NCBI GenBank assembly: GCA_964035575.1
Contig: OZ037932.1
Span: 558,001 to 622,000, forward strand
DNA length: 64,000 bases
Origin: Rhynchopus sp. YZ270_cl-10
Lineage: Eukaryota > Euglenozoa > Diplonemea > Diplonemida > Diplonemidae
Direction: 5' to 3'
Shown here: one piece after another, positions 21,406 through 30,656 of the stretch
How the letters are laid out: every line of letters begins with the position of its first letter
Numbering within the stretch: position 1 is the stretch's first letter
The notes under the pieces: model-generated
The model's input: the letters and a program-made list of their open reading frames with translations, nothing else
Told to the model about the DNA's origin: nothing
Databases searched by the model: none
Position numbers and translations under genes: made by a program

Positions 21406-22443
21406 TCAAGGTTCTTCTGGGACGACCTCAAATTTATTTATGACATCTGCCAGCGTGGTGACGTGCTCCTTTACTACATCGAGTGGGGGGACTTCAGACT
21501 GTGCACCTTGGAATGCGTAGAGGCAGTAGTTCGCACAGAACCACTTCCGCAGGCCTGAGGACTCGACACGTTCACTTTGCGCAACAACCGTACCTTTGAA
21601 TGGGTTGCGAGAGGGCGCCATCACCACCTTCGCCCTCAACGAGGTCTCCAGCAGCAACAACTCCCCTCGCAGGTCCCCCCAGGTGTTCGCACACGACATT
21701 ATGCAGAGATACCGCGCCGTCACCAGGCCGTGCAGCTCCGATGCCCAGGACCGCATGAGCTCGAGGTTGCCACTCCCACAGCCGGTGTTGCACCCATAGA
21801 TCACCGTATTCTCTGTGGTCAACCCTTCTGCACTGAGATGCTCGCAAAGCCCCTTTTGCGCGCACACTGCAGTAAGGTTTGGGAGAAGGCGGACAACGTT
21901 CTGCTGCTTACACTCCTTTTTGTGAACCTTCCAATGAGCCTTCTGGCAGGCTGTACTGCAATACGCAGAACGCTTGCATGAGGTACACCGTGGCAGTGTG
22001 TTCTTACCAGCATGCTTCCCACACGAAGCACAGACGCAGAAGACCTCCTGTTTCCGCTCCACCCCTCTCACGTCTGGGCCGACAAAGTGGAGCACCCACT
22101 GCTTCTGTGGAAGGAGGAGTCCGAGCTCTTCCCAATAGTTGGTTTCATGGAGAATGCGTTGCTCGGTTTTGATGCTTGCACCTGCAACCACAATGTGTAT
22201 CGTCTCCGCCGCCCAGGTGTGCACACCCAGCTTCTTCATCCCGCAGGCAAGCGACAACGGGAAGCTCAGTGCGTCCAGCATCTGCGGTGTCGCTGCAGGC
22301 ACCTTGCCTCGCATGGTGAGGTACACCTCAAAGGAGTTGAGCACCGGGCACTGTGCGGGGAACGCAGGAAGCGGGTCGAACACAGTAGAGGCAGGCCAGC
22401 GGAAGGTGCCCTCGTAGATGTCGTGTTCATCGTTGCGGGGCAT
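21406..22443 (-). CDS. MYND zinc-finger protein with MSS51-like C-terminal domain
   Basis: Single exon, 345 aa. Residues about 134-175 form a MYND finger (CASCGKHAGKNTLPRC, CSTACQKAHWKVHKKEC) with the full Cys/His set. Before it, IHIVVAGASIKTEQRILHET and WVLHFVGPDVRG match the signature of MSS51-related proteins; after it, the segment through FCANYCLYAF and the end matches the same split domain. Yeast Mss51 couples COX1 translation to assembly in mitochondria, but this family in protists is broad and function cannot be fixed here. A clear mitochondrial presequence is not seen. Confidence 0.8.
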   Translation of the reverse strand: MPRNDEHDIYEGTFRWPASTVFDPLPAFPAQCPVLNSFEVYLTMRGKVPAATPQMLDALSFPLSLACGMKKLGVHTWAAETIHIVVAGASIKTEQRILHETNYWEELGLLLPQKQWVLHFVGPDVRGVERKQEVFCVCASCGKHAGKNTLPRCTSCKRSAYCSTACQKAHWKVHKKECKQQNVVRLLPNLTAVCAQKGLCEHLSAEGLTTENTVIYGCNTGCGSGNLELMRSWASELHGLVTARYLCIMSCANTWGDLRGELLLLETSLRAKVVMAPSRNPFKGTVVAQSERVESSGLRKWFCANYCLYAFQGAQSEVPPLDVVKEHVTTLADVINKFEVVPEEP

Positions 22444-24045
22444 TTAGTGAAGGAAAAGCAAAGACTCAATGGGGTAAAAGGAAAGGGAAAAAGAGAGCGA
22501 AGAAAGTGTAAATATCTCGGGAAATAATCCGAGCGGTGTAAAAAAATTCTGAACGTGTGAATAACGGAGGAGGCTTTTTTTTGACACAGATGTGGTGTTC
22601 GAGTTTGAGGATGAGGGGGTAGGCGTTGTTTCGGCAAAATCCAGGCATGCACACTAGATCACTTGAGGCCATTGTATTCCTCCTTGGAACCAAAAATGCG
22701 CTACATTTGACATCCAAATGTAACAAAACTTGACGTTCATCTTGCAGGCCAGCAAAGGCTGTACTACTTTCCTGGCCAGGAGGCAGAGGCGCTTGAAAAA
22801 AATCCAAATCCAAAGACACAACACTCACAGCCTGGTTTGCTGCAAATCACAACGCAAAAAGTGAAGTACCTCAAATACAAGCCCTGAACTGCATCGCTGT
22901 TCCTGAGTACTTACCGAACTGAGTCCCTTATCCCAAAAGGAAATATCGAGAGCTGCAAAATCTCATGTTATGCATCGGGCGCCTGTATAGAACCCCTGTG
23001 CTGCTCAAGGAATTTTAGGCTCTGCGAACAAGCCTCGTGGTGAGAAAAGAAGCCATCAGCATTGATGATCTGATGACAACAATAGAAGGGGCACAGTAAA
23101 GCACAGCTCTTTTATGTCTGTCTCTCATGCCATGGGGGCTTCTTCAGTCCTTCAAATGCTTGAAAGGCGTCACCTGCACCACATTCCAGATGAGTTTCGT
23201 CCGGGATACACATCAGAGTTGCGCTGCCGCAAATGAAGCTGACACTTGATGATGCAGTCAACACCGATATGGGTCGAGAAGGAGACGTACCATTTCAACC
23301 GCACCATTACGCAGATGTCAGAGGAGGAAAAACGAGGGGAGTGGGCTGAGCAATGATTTCTTTTTTGGTAATGGCGGTGGGGGGCTTTTTTCGTTGGGGT
23401 TGAAGCGAGAAAACTATTCTGCGAGCAAATATTGAGGGAATCCATCATGGGGGAGGGAGGGGAGGGAAGGAGGAGGGGAAGGTAAACTATGAAGGGGCAG
23501 GCGGTGTGGGCATCGCTCTCTGGAACATGCTTTTTTTGTAATGAAAGGAGCATGTGGTGGAAGAAGAAGAAGAAAAAAAACAATGCTAGTTGGAAGTGCA
23601 AACGCCTCAGTGTACGCAGACATCGGACCTCTGCGGGAAAAGATTCTGTTTTGTGCGTAAAGTGTGTAATAAATATTCTGTGTTGATATTTTTACTGCAA
23701 TACGCTCCCACTGACTACCTGGACGTGAAGAGGAAACCTCTTTGCGGACAAAAAAAAAAAAAAGAAGTTGAAAACAAACGCCTCACCGTTCAGCGGACGG
23801 GGGTACTGGTTCTTCTTCGGGTTTATCGAACCCCAGAGAGCACTTCATTGGCATGCACACGATTATCACGAGGGGAGGTTGTATACAAAACAACTGAAAA
23901 TTCTTTTCGTTTATCGCTCTGCAAATTTATTGTACTTTTCGCATGAGTGTGCGAGGTGTGACAAAAAACAATACTTTTTGAACCAATTTGCACACCCCTT
24001 CAATTATATTTCCTCTTTTTTTTTTGCCAAATACTACACTGGGCA
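22444..24045. other. Intergenic DNA, no supported gene
   Basis: Contains C-type repeats (about 23586-23645 and 23764-23834). Between about 22600 and 23250 base composition is more balanced, and short open stretches exist on both strands, but none has a recognisable motif or adequate length. Confidence 0.5.
23764..23834 (-). repeat. Dispersed repeat, type C
   Basis: GAAGTTGAAAACAAACGCCT then CACCGTTCAGCGGACGG and GGTTTATCGAACCCC; a full-length member of the family seen at 6338. Confidence 0.55.
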
Positions 24046-24570
24046 TCACAGCTCACCATAATATTTTTGTTTATACTCCTTTAGGTCATAGTCTTCGTGT
24101 ATATCCGTATGATGTGGTGCTAGGTGAATCCCATGAGTGCAGTGCTTGAGAAGATCCACACAGAGAATTTTATGGAGTTGGTGACGTTCATTTTGGAGGT
24201 AATATGGGGAAAGGAGTGTCATCATGTGGTGGGTTTTTACGAAGTGGTCGTTAATGTAGTGTAGCATGTGTTCCTCTGGTTCGACAGAAGGGTTTGCAAG
24301 GCGTTCCCAATGATCTGCAGAAGGGACGTATTTAAAACCATGCATCGCCATATGTAGGATATGAGGTGCAAGCATTCCTGCATCATTAATAGTATGCCCC
24401 TCCCCTTCAGCGATGACCCTGTAGAGGCTCTCCACCACAGCGCTACACCCTGCGCATGCCCCAGTCAAACCTTTGTCAAGCACTTCACGTTCGATGTGGT
24501 CTGCCATCTCTTGGGAGCTCTGTGCGCAGACTGTCGCGCAGGCTACCAATATGAGAAAGGCGCGCCTCAT
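24046..24570 (-). CDS. Small ER-lumenal or secreted Cys/His protein, saposin/canopy-like
   Basis: Single exon, 174 aa. A signal peptide (MRRAFLILVACATVCA) is followed by a helical domain with paired Cys: CAGCSAVVESLYRVI near residues 39-53 and ILCVDLLKHC near 135-144. This recalls saposin-like or canopy (CNPY) proteins, but spacing is not diagnostic. The C-terminus KYYGEL resembles a degenerate KDEL-type retrieval signal, suggesting the ER lumen. The central part is His-rich. An AG follows a CTAC tract 15 nt before the ATG. Confidence 0.65.
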   Translation of the reverse strand: MRRAFLILVACATVCAQSSQEMADHIEREVLDKGLTGACAGCSAVVESLYRVIAEGEGHTINDAGMLAPHILHMAMHGFKYVPSADHWERLANPSVEPEEHMLHYINDHFVKTHHMMTLLSPYYLQNERHQLHKILCVDLLKHCTHGIHLAPHHTDIHEDYDLKEYKQKYYGEL

Positions 24571-24857
24571 GGTGTCACCTTTTGTCTGTAGTATGGTGTG
24601 AGAGGGGAGAGGGGAGAGGGGAGAGGGGAGAAGGGGGGATAGGTAGATACGTTGAAAAGTATCAGAGAGTGTGCGCGCTGCGGAGGAAGAGGAGAGACGG
24701 AAATTTGAGGATAATGCCTGTCGTGCTATGTATAGGTTATGAACAGTGGGTCATAAGGTGAAGTTGATAGTGTAAACGATGTAGGAGGGGGGTGACACGT
24801 CCGCGGGGTTGTCGAAACCCTAATCATGAAACATTGTTTGTAGGAGAAGAAGAGGGT

Positions 24858-24962
24858 TCAGAAGTTGAAGTTTACTATCGGATACATTCGTTTCTAATCA
24901 ACGGGAAAGGTCGTTTGCCTCCCCTCGTGAAAACAGCAGTCAATTGAAGTTTTGATCATCAT
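24858..24962 (-). ncRNA. Box C/D snoRNA-like gene, family B copy 1
   Basis: Minus-strand reading starts with box C ATGATGA (24962-24956) and ends with box D CTGA (24861-24858), 105 nt. Between them are a possible C' (TGATTAG) and the conserved middle ACGAGGGGAGGC. The guide before D reads AGTAAACTTCAACTT; I could not match it to a known rRNA site. Class rests on box order, length, repetition and shared strand with the genes. Confidence 0.6.
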
Positions 24963-25002
24963 GGAAAAGAGGAGTTGAGACGAACAGAGCTTGAGGAAAT
25001 GC

Positions 25003-25058
25003 CTGTCTTGCTATTACCTATCGGATGTGAACAGTGCACCCATGTAATATTTCTGCAG
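25003..25058 (-). ncRNA. Structured B-array spacer RNA, possibly H/ACA-like
   Basis: Minus reading folds TATTAC/GTAATA with inner GGGTG/CATCC and is followed by AGA plus CAG, as an AGA-box RNA would be. At about 50 nt it is short for an H/ACA RNA. Identical in layout at 56644 and 58276. Confidence 0.3.
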
Positions 25059-25069
25059 GAGTTTGCGGT

Positions 25070-25176
25070 TCAGAAGTTGAAGTTTACTATCGGATACATT
25101 CGTTTCTAATCAACGGGAAAGGTCGTTTGTGCCTCCCCTCGTGAAAACAGCAGTCAATTGAAGTTTTGATCATCAT
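25070..25176 (-). ncRNA. Box C/D snoRNA-like gene, family B copy 2
   Basis: Same boxes and guide as copy 1, about 213 bp away, forming a dimer with the spacer RNA between. Confidence 0.6.
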
Positions 25177-25501
25177 GAAGGAAAAGAGGTGCTGAGATGG
25201 GCTGTGTAAATGACTTCTTTGCCAATGAAATCGGATGTGAACAGCACACGGACGTAAACGCGGTTTTAAATTCTGTTGGTATAGACAACAAGTAGTCGGT
25301 AATACAACTTCGAGTCAAGGTTTTTGTAACAGGTGCGGTTCAAAAAATTAACGGATTTTGTTTTTCTGTTTTTTGGTTTGTACAATAAAGAGAAAGTTGA
25401 AACGTGCAAAAGCCTCATCGGACACCACGTGGGAAAATATAACAAAAAAATCTCGCTTTGTATGTACACATTTTCACTCCTCAATTGAGCTTTTCTTTGT
25501 A

Positions 25502-25530
25502 AGATGAACCTATGCTTAGTCACCTCTTGA
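25502..25530 (-). repeat. Short hairpin repeat, type E
   Basis: AGATGAACCTATGCTTAGTC then ACCTCTTGAAA; about 470 bp past the stop of the gene at 25999. Confidence 0.45.
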
Positions 25531-25998
25531 AACGAAACTGCATGGCTACTGGGCGTTGGCAAAAGGGACGTACGGGGTCTGTCAAAACCCCTACAACTAT
25601 ACGCTGGGAAAGGGGTGATTCAGTTTGGGGTACTGAGCATGTCCTGGCCAGTAGGAAACGCAAGAGAAAACAGCAAAAACAAAAAAGGGCAAAAGCTTTC
25701 AGCACCGAAAAATGGTACACAATAGGGGGTTTCCCCACAACAAAAAAACGGCACACCTCATCTTGGAAAGTGTGGAAAGAAAGCACAATTTGGGGAAACC
25801 CCACTCGTAACACAACCTCTCTGTAAAGGGAGGCGTGCGCAGGCACTTGACACATAGGTACTAGTTTGTTTGGAAAGACGGGCCACCACTCACCTACTCA
25901 CAACTATGAACTTGACCGTGCAAACCGCCTCTGGAGCAGCAGGCAGCCCACTGATAGCAGATGCTGCTAAAACTCGCCTTTTTTCCCACATCGCAAAG

Positions 25999-27642
25999 TT
26001 AATGGATGGTGCGGAGGATGTCGATCTTAGCATGGATGCCTTCGAGCAGTGCGTCTGAGTTCGAGTGCAGGGCGTCCAACGCCTGTCCGGTCTTCCCTGC
26101 CACAGTGCCCCGCTCTGCCAGCGAGACCAGGGCCTTGTCTTGCCATCCCTTCTGCGCAATATTCTTTTTCGAGATGTCGTTCAGACGCATTCGTGCATCT
26201 GTTGCACTGAGGGGTGTACGTGCCTCGGGGGACACATGCTTGCACATGGCAGATGCTTCACGCATATACTGATGTCCATGAAGCCGAGCCCGCACATCAT
26301 TGCGTACCGGTGCCTGATCCACAGGGCGTGCCGTGCTGAGGCTGTGCTTCTTTCTGTTCGCTGTGCTGCGGAGGTTTTGGATCCCTATTTTGTTGCGTTC
26401 GCTGCGTGCCTTGGCGCGGGGGTGTTGGGGAGGGGCGGTCTCGAGATGCGATAGTACACGCAGTGGAGGAAGTGAGTCACCTTGTGGTGGGTGTGGTCCC
26501 GGTGCATGTGGTGGTGCCGGCTGATGGCTCGGAGGCGGGGCGAACATCTCACTCACAAAGGCACCGTACTTCTGCTTGCGGAGCTGCTGGACGTAGGGCG
26601 CGTCCTTCTTGATTTCTTCCTCGCGGCGACGCTCTTCGCATTCTCGCTTGGTTTGTTCCTGGGGTTTGAGTGTTGGTTATGAAGATGCCATAAAGAGACA
26701 TACCAAAGTCGGGGAATAAACGTAGGTAGGGGTAGCCTGGTGTTGTCCTTTGAGGAGTTCTTTTAAATCGCGTGAGTGTTGTTCCTTCTTTGCTTGTTGT
26801 TGTTTTGTGAGGCGTTGTGCGTGGTGCTGTAGTTCTGCCTTCCAGTCGGGGTTTTTGGAGCTGAGTTTGTTTGAGAATTCGCGTTTTTCTTTGAGGTGGT
26901 CGGAAAGGTAGGCGTTCTCGCTTTGCTGGTATTCTGAGGTGCGGTGCAGGAGACGTACGTTGCTGCTGTCTGTGGGCACCTTTGTGTGCAGCCGCAGCTC
27001 CCGCATGGCCCGCTCCTTCTCCCTCTCCCGCCGCCTCTCCTCGACCCTCTCCTTCTCCATCTCCTCCACCCGCCGGATCCTCTGCAACCGCAACTCTCGC
27101 TCTTCAAACACTTTCTCTAAATCTTGCATCGACCTTTTTCGTTTTGCCTTTTTCGGTTTACTCTTTTTCCGTTTTTTCCGTTTCGGTGCCTCAACCGGCG
27201 GATGCGGTTCAATAGAAGCCTTTGAAGTGGTCACTTCACCAAAGCAATTATCAAAGGTCCCGTCCCGATCCCTGTCCTCCACCATTTCGCTTGCGGCACG
27301 CAGGTTCGCAACGTGGTCCTTGTCTTCGAGGGTAAGAAGGGTTGACTCTGTGGCGATTCGGGACATGCTTTCCCCTTCCCCTTCCCCTGGCGCCCCGAAC
27401 ACTTCTGAAGTGCAGGTACTCATCCCGACAGACTCAAAGGACGCACCACGATGCACCGGAGGGGTAGCATGTGGCGCTGGTGCCGGCGGTGCAGGCACAC
27501 TCTCCTGCAAGGACAGCAGCAACGTGGTTTGGCTCTGCGCAATGGTCAGACTCGTCATCACCGGGGGCTCGTACCGCAGCAACGCCTCAGGTGGGCTCGG
27601 TGTGAACACACCATCCACGTCGGACACATGCGGTGGTGTCAT
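25999..27642 (-). CDS. Basic coiled-coil protein of unknown function, 2 exons
   Basis: Exons 27642-26704 and 26658-25999 join across a 45-nt intron (GTATGT...CCCCAG) to give 532 aa. The N-terminal 150 residues are Pro/Ser/Thr-rich. A lysine cluster (PKRKKRKKSKPKKAKRKRS, about residues 155-175) could be a nuclear signal. A charged helix follows (EERELRLQRIRRVEEMEKE and onward) and continues across the splice as EQTKRECEERRREEEIKK. The C-terminal 150 residues are partly folded (RMRLNDISKKNIAQKGWQDK). No enzyme motif. Possibly cytoskeletal or nucleolar; function unknown. A CCTCCTCCCACAG tract before the ATG fits a trans-splice site. Confidence 0.7.
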
Positions 27643-27908
27643 ATCTCTCTCATGGTTGTGTTAAGGCTCCCGATGTTCTGTGGGAGGAGGAAGGGGAAGG
27701 GGGGGTTGGTTTTCTGCGGTTGCAACGTTCGCGTACATCATACTCATTGTGCACGGAAAGTTGTTGGGAATGTGGTAGCTTGTTTGGTTTGTATTCTCGC
27801 TCGTCCACTATCAGCATGCAACTGAGTGAGGGCCTGTCAGTGACAACACTGAAGACGTATATTTGATGGAGTCTTCGGCGAATTCCCTGCGAAGGAGGGA
27901 GATGGATG

Positions 27909-27978
27909 TTTTCTCGGGTAGGAACCTATGCAACCGTTGCCATAGAAAGGGCACTGGCCACTCAAACGCCTTCCTTTT
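27909..27978 (-). ncRNA. Array A spacer RNA, possibly H/ACA-like
   Basis: Long-unit version with AGGAA/TTCCT pairing outside CTATG/CATAG and a 3' CCCGAGAAAA end. Confidence 0.3.
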
Positions 27979-28075
27979 GATGAGGGGAAAGTGAATCTGC
28001 GTCTGTAGGTGAAGTTGAACGGTGGCAAAAACACCTCGGCAGATGAGAGGGGATTGGTTTGGTGTGTGAGAGGTT

Positions 28076-28164
28076 TCAGCTGGCAAAGTTATTCTCGTCG
28101 CAAGGGGTCAACCCTGCTCAGAAGTCTAACACGTGTTGTAAAGGTATCGCCTTGATGTCATCAT
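28076..28164 (-). ncRNA. Box C/D snoRNA-like gene, family A copy 3
   Basis: Boxes C, D' and D and the LSU-complementary D' guide are intact. Confidence 0.72.
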
Positions 28165-28191
28165 GTAGTCAAAAGCGTCGGAAACGCAACA

Positions 28192-28262
28192 GTATCTCGG
28201 GTAGGGACCTATGCAACCGTTGCCATAGAGGTGAGGCACTGGCCACTCAAACGCCTTCCTTT
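28192..28262 (-). ncRNA. Array A spacer RNA, short type
   Basis: Same hairpins as 198-268, ending CCCGAGATAC. Confidence 0.3.
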
Positions 28263-28301
28263 GATGTGCTGTTGTGGCTGTGTGGTTTGGTGTCGGAGGT
28301 G

Positions 28302-28390
28302 TCAGCTGGCAAAGTTATTCTCGTCGCAGGGGGTCAACCCTGCTCAGAAGTCTAACACGTGTTGTAAAGGTATCGCCTTGATGTCATCAT
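28302..28390 (-). ncRNA. Box C/D snoRNA-like gene, family A copy 4
   Basis: Boxes and D' guide intact; one base differs beside box D (CTGACACC). Confidence 0.72.
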
Positions 28391-28510
28391 GTAGACAATA
28401 AAAGCCACAAAAGCTGTGCATCTCTTATGCACATGTTTTTCAAATACCGATGATAAGCTTGGCAAGTCAAGCCGCGCCAACTAAGGAGCGTGAGGATACC
28501 AAGTAGTATG

Positions 28511-28580
28511 TTTTCTCGGGTAGGAACCTATGCAACCGTTGCCATAGAAAGGGCACTGGCCACTCAAACGCCTTCCTTTT
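28511..28580 (-). ncRNA. Array A spacer RNA, long type
   Basis: Matches 27909-27978. Confidence 0.3.
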
Positions 28581-28677
28581 GATGAGGGGAAAGTGAATCT
28601 GCGTCTGTAGGTGAAGTTGAACGGTAGCAAAAACACCTCAGCAGATGAGGGGTGATTGGTTTGGTGTGTGAGAGGTT

Positions 28678-28766
28678 TCAGCTGGCAAAGGTATTCTCGT
28701 CGCAAGGGGTCAACCCTGCTCAGAAGTCTAACACGTGTTGTAAAGGTATCGCCTTGATGTCATCAT
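28678..28766 (-). ncRNA. Box C/D snoRNA-like gene, family A copy 5
   Basis: D' guide intact; the guide next to box D carries the one-base variant GAATACCTTTGCCAG. Confidence 0.72.
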
Positions 28767-29096
28767 GTATTATGCGCTGATTCACGCAAAAGAAATGCTC
28801 TATTCTGAACCACAGGATCACAGAATTAATGTAAGTTGTAAGTGCAAACGCCAGTGTGCAGGCAGCCACTGGAAACTCTCTACGGATTATCGAAACGCGG
28901 AGAAGTAATATCAAAAAAGACCCTCTTTCCTATATTTCTTTCTTCAGTCGGTTCAAACCTGACCCTCTCTTCAGTCTTCACTTTTTTGAGTTCACTTTCG
29001 TGAAACCTCCCAGGTCCCACCCACCCACCCATCCACCCACCTCCCCCCCAATTATTCCGCTCACAGAACAAATAAGGGGTGCCCAAAACAAAATAG

Positions 29097-29213
29097 AGTT
29101 GAAATACAAAGCCCTCTCGTGAACAGTGTACCTTGGTACATGACTGGCTGTACCGGGGGGGGGTGGACACCCAACCATGCAGTCCTACAATCCATTTTCG
29201 TTTACATCTGAAA
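29097..29213 (-). repeat. Dispersed repeat, type D (long copy)
   Basis: About 115 bp: GAAATACAAAGCCCTCTCGT, GAACAGTGTACCTTGG, a GGCTGTACC-G-run, GTGGACACCC and CATGCAGTC, ending TTTACATCTGA. It ends 13 bp before the stop side of the next gene. Confidence 0.65.
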
Positions 29214-29226
29214 GAAAAGACACAAA

Positions 29227-29604
29227 TTATTCTTCCTTCTTGAAATCTTGTGGAAAGGCTCGTTCGAGAAGTGCTTTGTGGTCTTGAGGGGTTTCGTGAG
29301 GGAGGGGCGACGCGGACCCGATTTTCCCACGGCTGAGTAGGTCAGTGAATTCTTCAGAGGTCATCTCTGCGCGCATTTGGTCGAGGCCGTCCATCTTCTT
29401 GCCACGACTCGTTTCGCTGTTGCGCTCCTCAATCATGGTCGTGGCCCGGATGTATATATACGACCCCAGCAAAAAACCCCCCGCAATCTTCAACCCTTTC
29501 TTGACGTTGATTGGCTTCAACGTGCCTCGCTCTGCGTATTTATCCCCTTCATAACCATGATGCACCATCACCCTCTTTCCATCCTTCCCATAGTAATCAG
29601 GCAT
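29227..29604 (-). CDS. Small single-pass membrane protein, unknown
   Basis: 125 aa from ATG at 29604; an upstream TTG is ignored because a CTCTAG acceptor lies only 18 nt before this ATG. One transmembrane helix (GLKIAGGFLLGSYIYI, residues about 34-50) sits between a basic N-terminal part (MPDYYGKDGKRVMVHHGYEG) and a charged C-terminal tail. Size and layout recall accessory subunits of mitochondrial complexes, but no family is recognised. Copies of repeat D flank the gene on both sides. Confidence 0.65.
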   Translation of the reverse strand: MPDYYGKDGKRVMVHHGYEGDKYAERGTLKPINVKKGLKIAGGFLLGSYIYIRATTMIEERNSETSRGKKMDGLDQMRAEMTSEEFTDLLSRGKIGSASPLPHETPQDHKALLERAFPQDFKKEE

Positions 29605-29669
29605 CGTCAACTGTGTACTGCCCTAGAGAAAAGGGTGGTTAAGATGTCGAGAAACCCCGGACAAAATTT

Positions 29670-29781
29670 GAAAATGAAATACAAAAAGCCCCTCTCGTGA
29701 CACAGTATCCTATTGGTGACCGGTGAATAGGGGGGTGGACACCCCAACCATACAGTCTTACATCCATTTTGTGGTCATCTA
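29670..29781 (-). repeat. Dispersed repeat, type D (long copy)
   Basis: Direct repeat of 29097-29213, beginning 66 bp upstream of the ATG at 29604. The copy at 41022 lies 64 bp upstream of the COQ8 ATG. Confidence 0.6.
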
Positions 29782-30186
29782 TGTATCGTGCTGGAAAGCG
29801 CTTGGGTTTAAATTTTGGCGGTCTTACAGCTACATCAAAAAATAGGCTGAAAATGGGGGAAAATGGAGGGGCGATTGGGAGGGGGGTCGTATTGTGTATT
29901 GCGAACTACTGGCAAAACAAAAAAAAGGAGGGGAACGGAGGAATAAAATCTAGAAAACGGGTGAGGGGGGGGAAGGATGCTTGCTTTACGTACTAATTTA
30001 CGTGCCAATTTGTGCAGATGGCTGCCCTAATTTAATTTTTTTTGAAGGATTTTTTATTTTGTTATTGCTGAAAAGGGCACGCACAATAATCCAAAGTATG
30101 CGTTTTTTTTTTCTATCTATCTCTCGATGGAGTCTTCTTTTTTCCTTCGCAATATGCAAACAATACAGTTAATTAAATGTACTTAT

Positions 30187-30248
30187 TTAACCCTTTACGG
30201 ATCGGAGCCATTATAGTGGAAAAATGGCCACGGTCCGTAAAGGGTTAA
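30187..30248. repeat. Short palindrome
   Basis: TTAACCCTTTACGG and its inverted copy enclose about 34 nt, with a smaller GCCATT/AATGGC pairing inside. Confidence 0.55.
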
Positions 30249-30656
30249 AAAAAAGCTAGTTTGAAGGAATGAATGTGACTCGGAAAAAGAGAGGGTTATC
30301 TATAACGTGTCGGTGGGATACCCCACCTTGTTTGCTAAAGGGAGGGTGGGGGGGAAAATCTAATTTCTTAAATTTGAATTGAAACGGGGTAATCTATTAG
30401 CACCCTTTCCCCTACCCCTTAGAGAAGCAAAAAAATCGCCCTCATCTGGGTACAAAAAGGGAACAATTCTGTGGGGAAAATGTCTTTTTTTGCTCTAATT
30501 AGTGGACTTTAAAAAAAATCTGTGGGGGGAGGAAAAACTTAAAAAAGTACACCTCAAAATTTGTACAAAGGTGGGAACAAAAAAAAAGGGTTGAAAACGC
30601 CTCACCGGACGCAAAACCCAACCCCCTGCCCCCTTCTCATCTCCGCCACCTCTCTT

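Larger units (their letters stand above)
24571..25998. other. Intergenic interval with B-type snoRNA-like pair and hairpin repeats
   Basis: Apart from the B units (24858-25176) it holds a G-rich tandem tract at about 24601-24645, a truncated B spacer (about 25230-25262), a C-type fragment (about 25393-25435) and a type-E repeat (25502-25530). The 89-aa ORF at 25890 is a shadow. Confidence 0.55.
27909..28769 (-). repeat. Array A (middle copy): three C/D units and three spacers
   Basis: Order of transcription: C/D 28766-28678, spacers to 28511, a 110-bp linker with the perfect hairpin TGTGCAT/ATGCACA (28399-28507), C/D 28390-28302, spacer 28262-28192, C/D 28164-28076, spacers to 27909. The 110-bp linker recurs at 54875-54982. 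Long units add a second hairpin, TCTGC...GCAGA (e.g. 27993-28046). Confidence 0.8.
27643..29226. other. Intergenic interval dominated by array A
   Basis: Array A spans 27909-28769; a diverged C-type repeat (about 28832-28895) and a D-type repeat (29097-29213) follow. Nothing else gene-like. Confidence 0.6.
29605..30656. other. Intergenic DNA with repeat D and a palindrome
   Basis: Repeat D at 29670-29781, palindrome at 30187-30248, a C-type fragment near 30590. Otherwise A/T- and G-run-rich; no gene. Confidence 0.6.

Noticed and set aside
22466-22828. Minus ORF of 120 codons upstream of the MSS51-like gene
   Set aside because: The frame passes through homopolymers and the downstream UTR, has no motif and no convincing splice partner.
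23100-23240. A 40-codon plus-strand open stretch (ERRHLHHIPDEFRPGYTSEL)
   Set aside because: Too short, no start context and no family recognised; probably chance.
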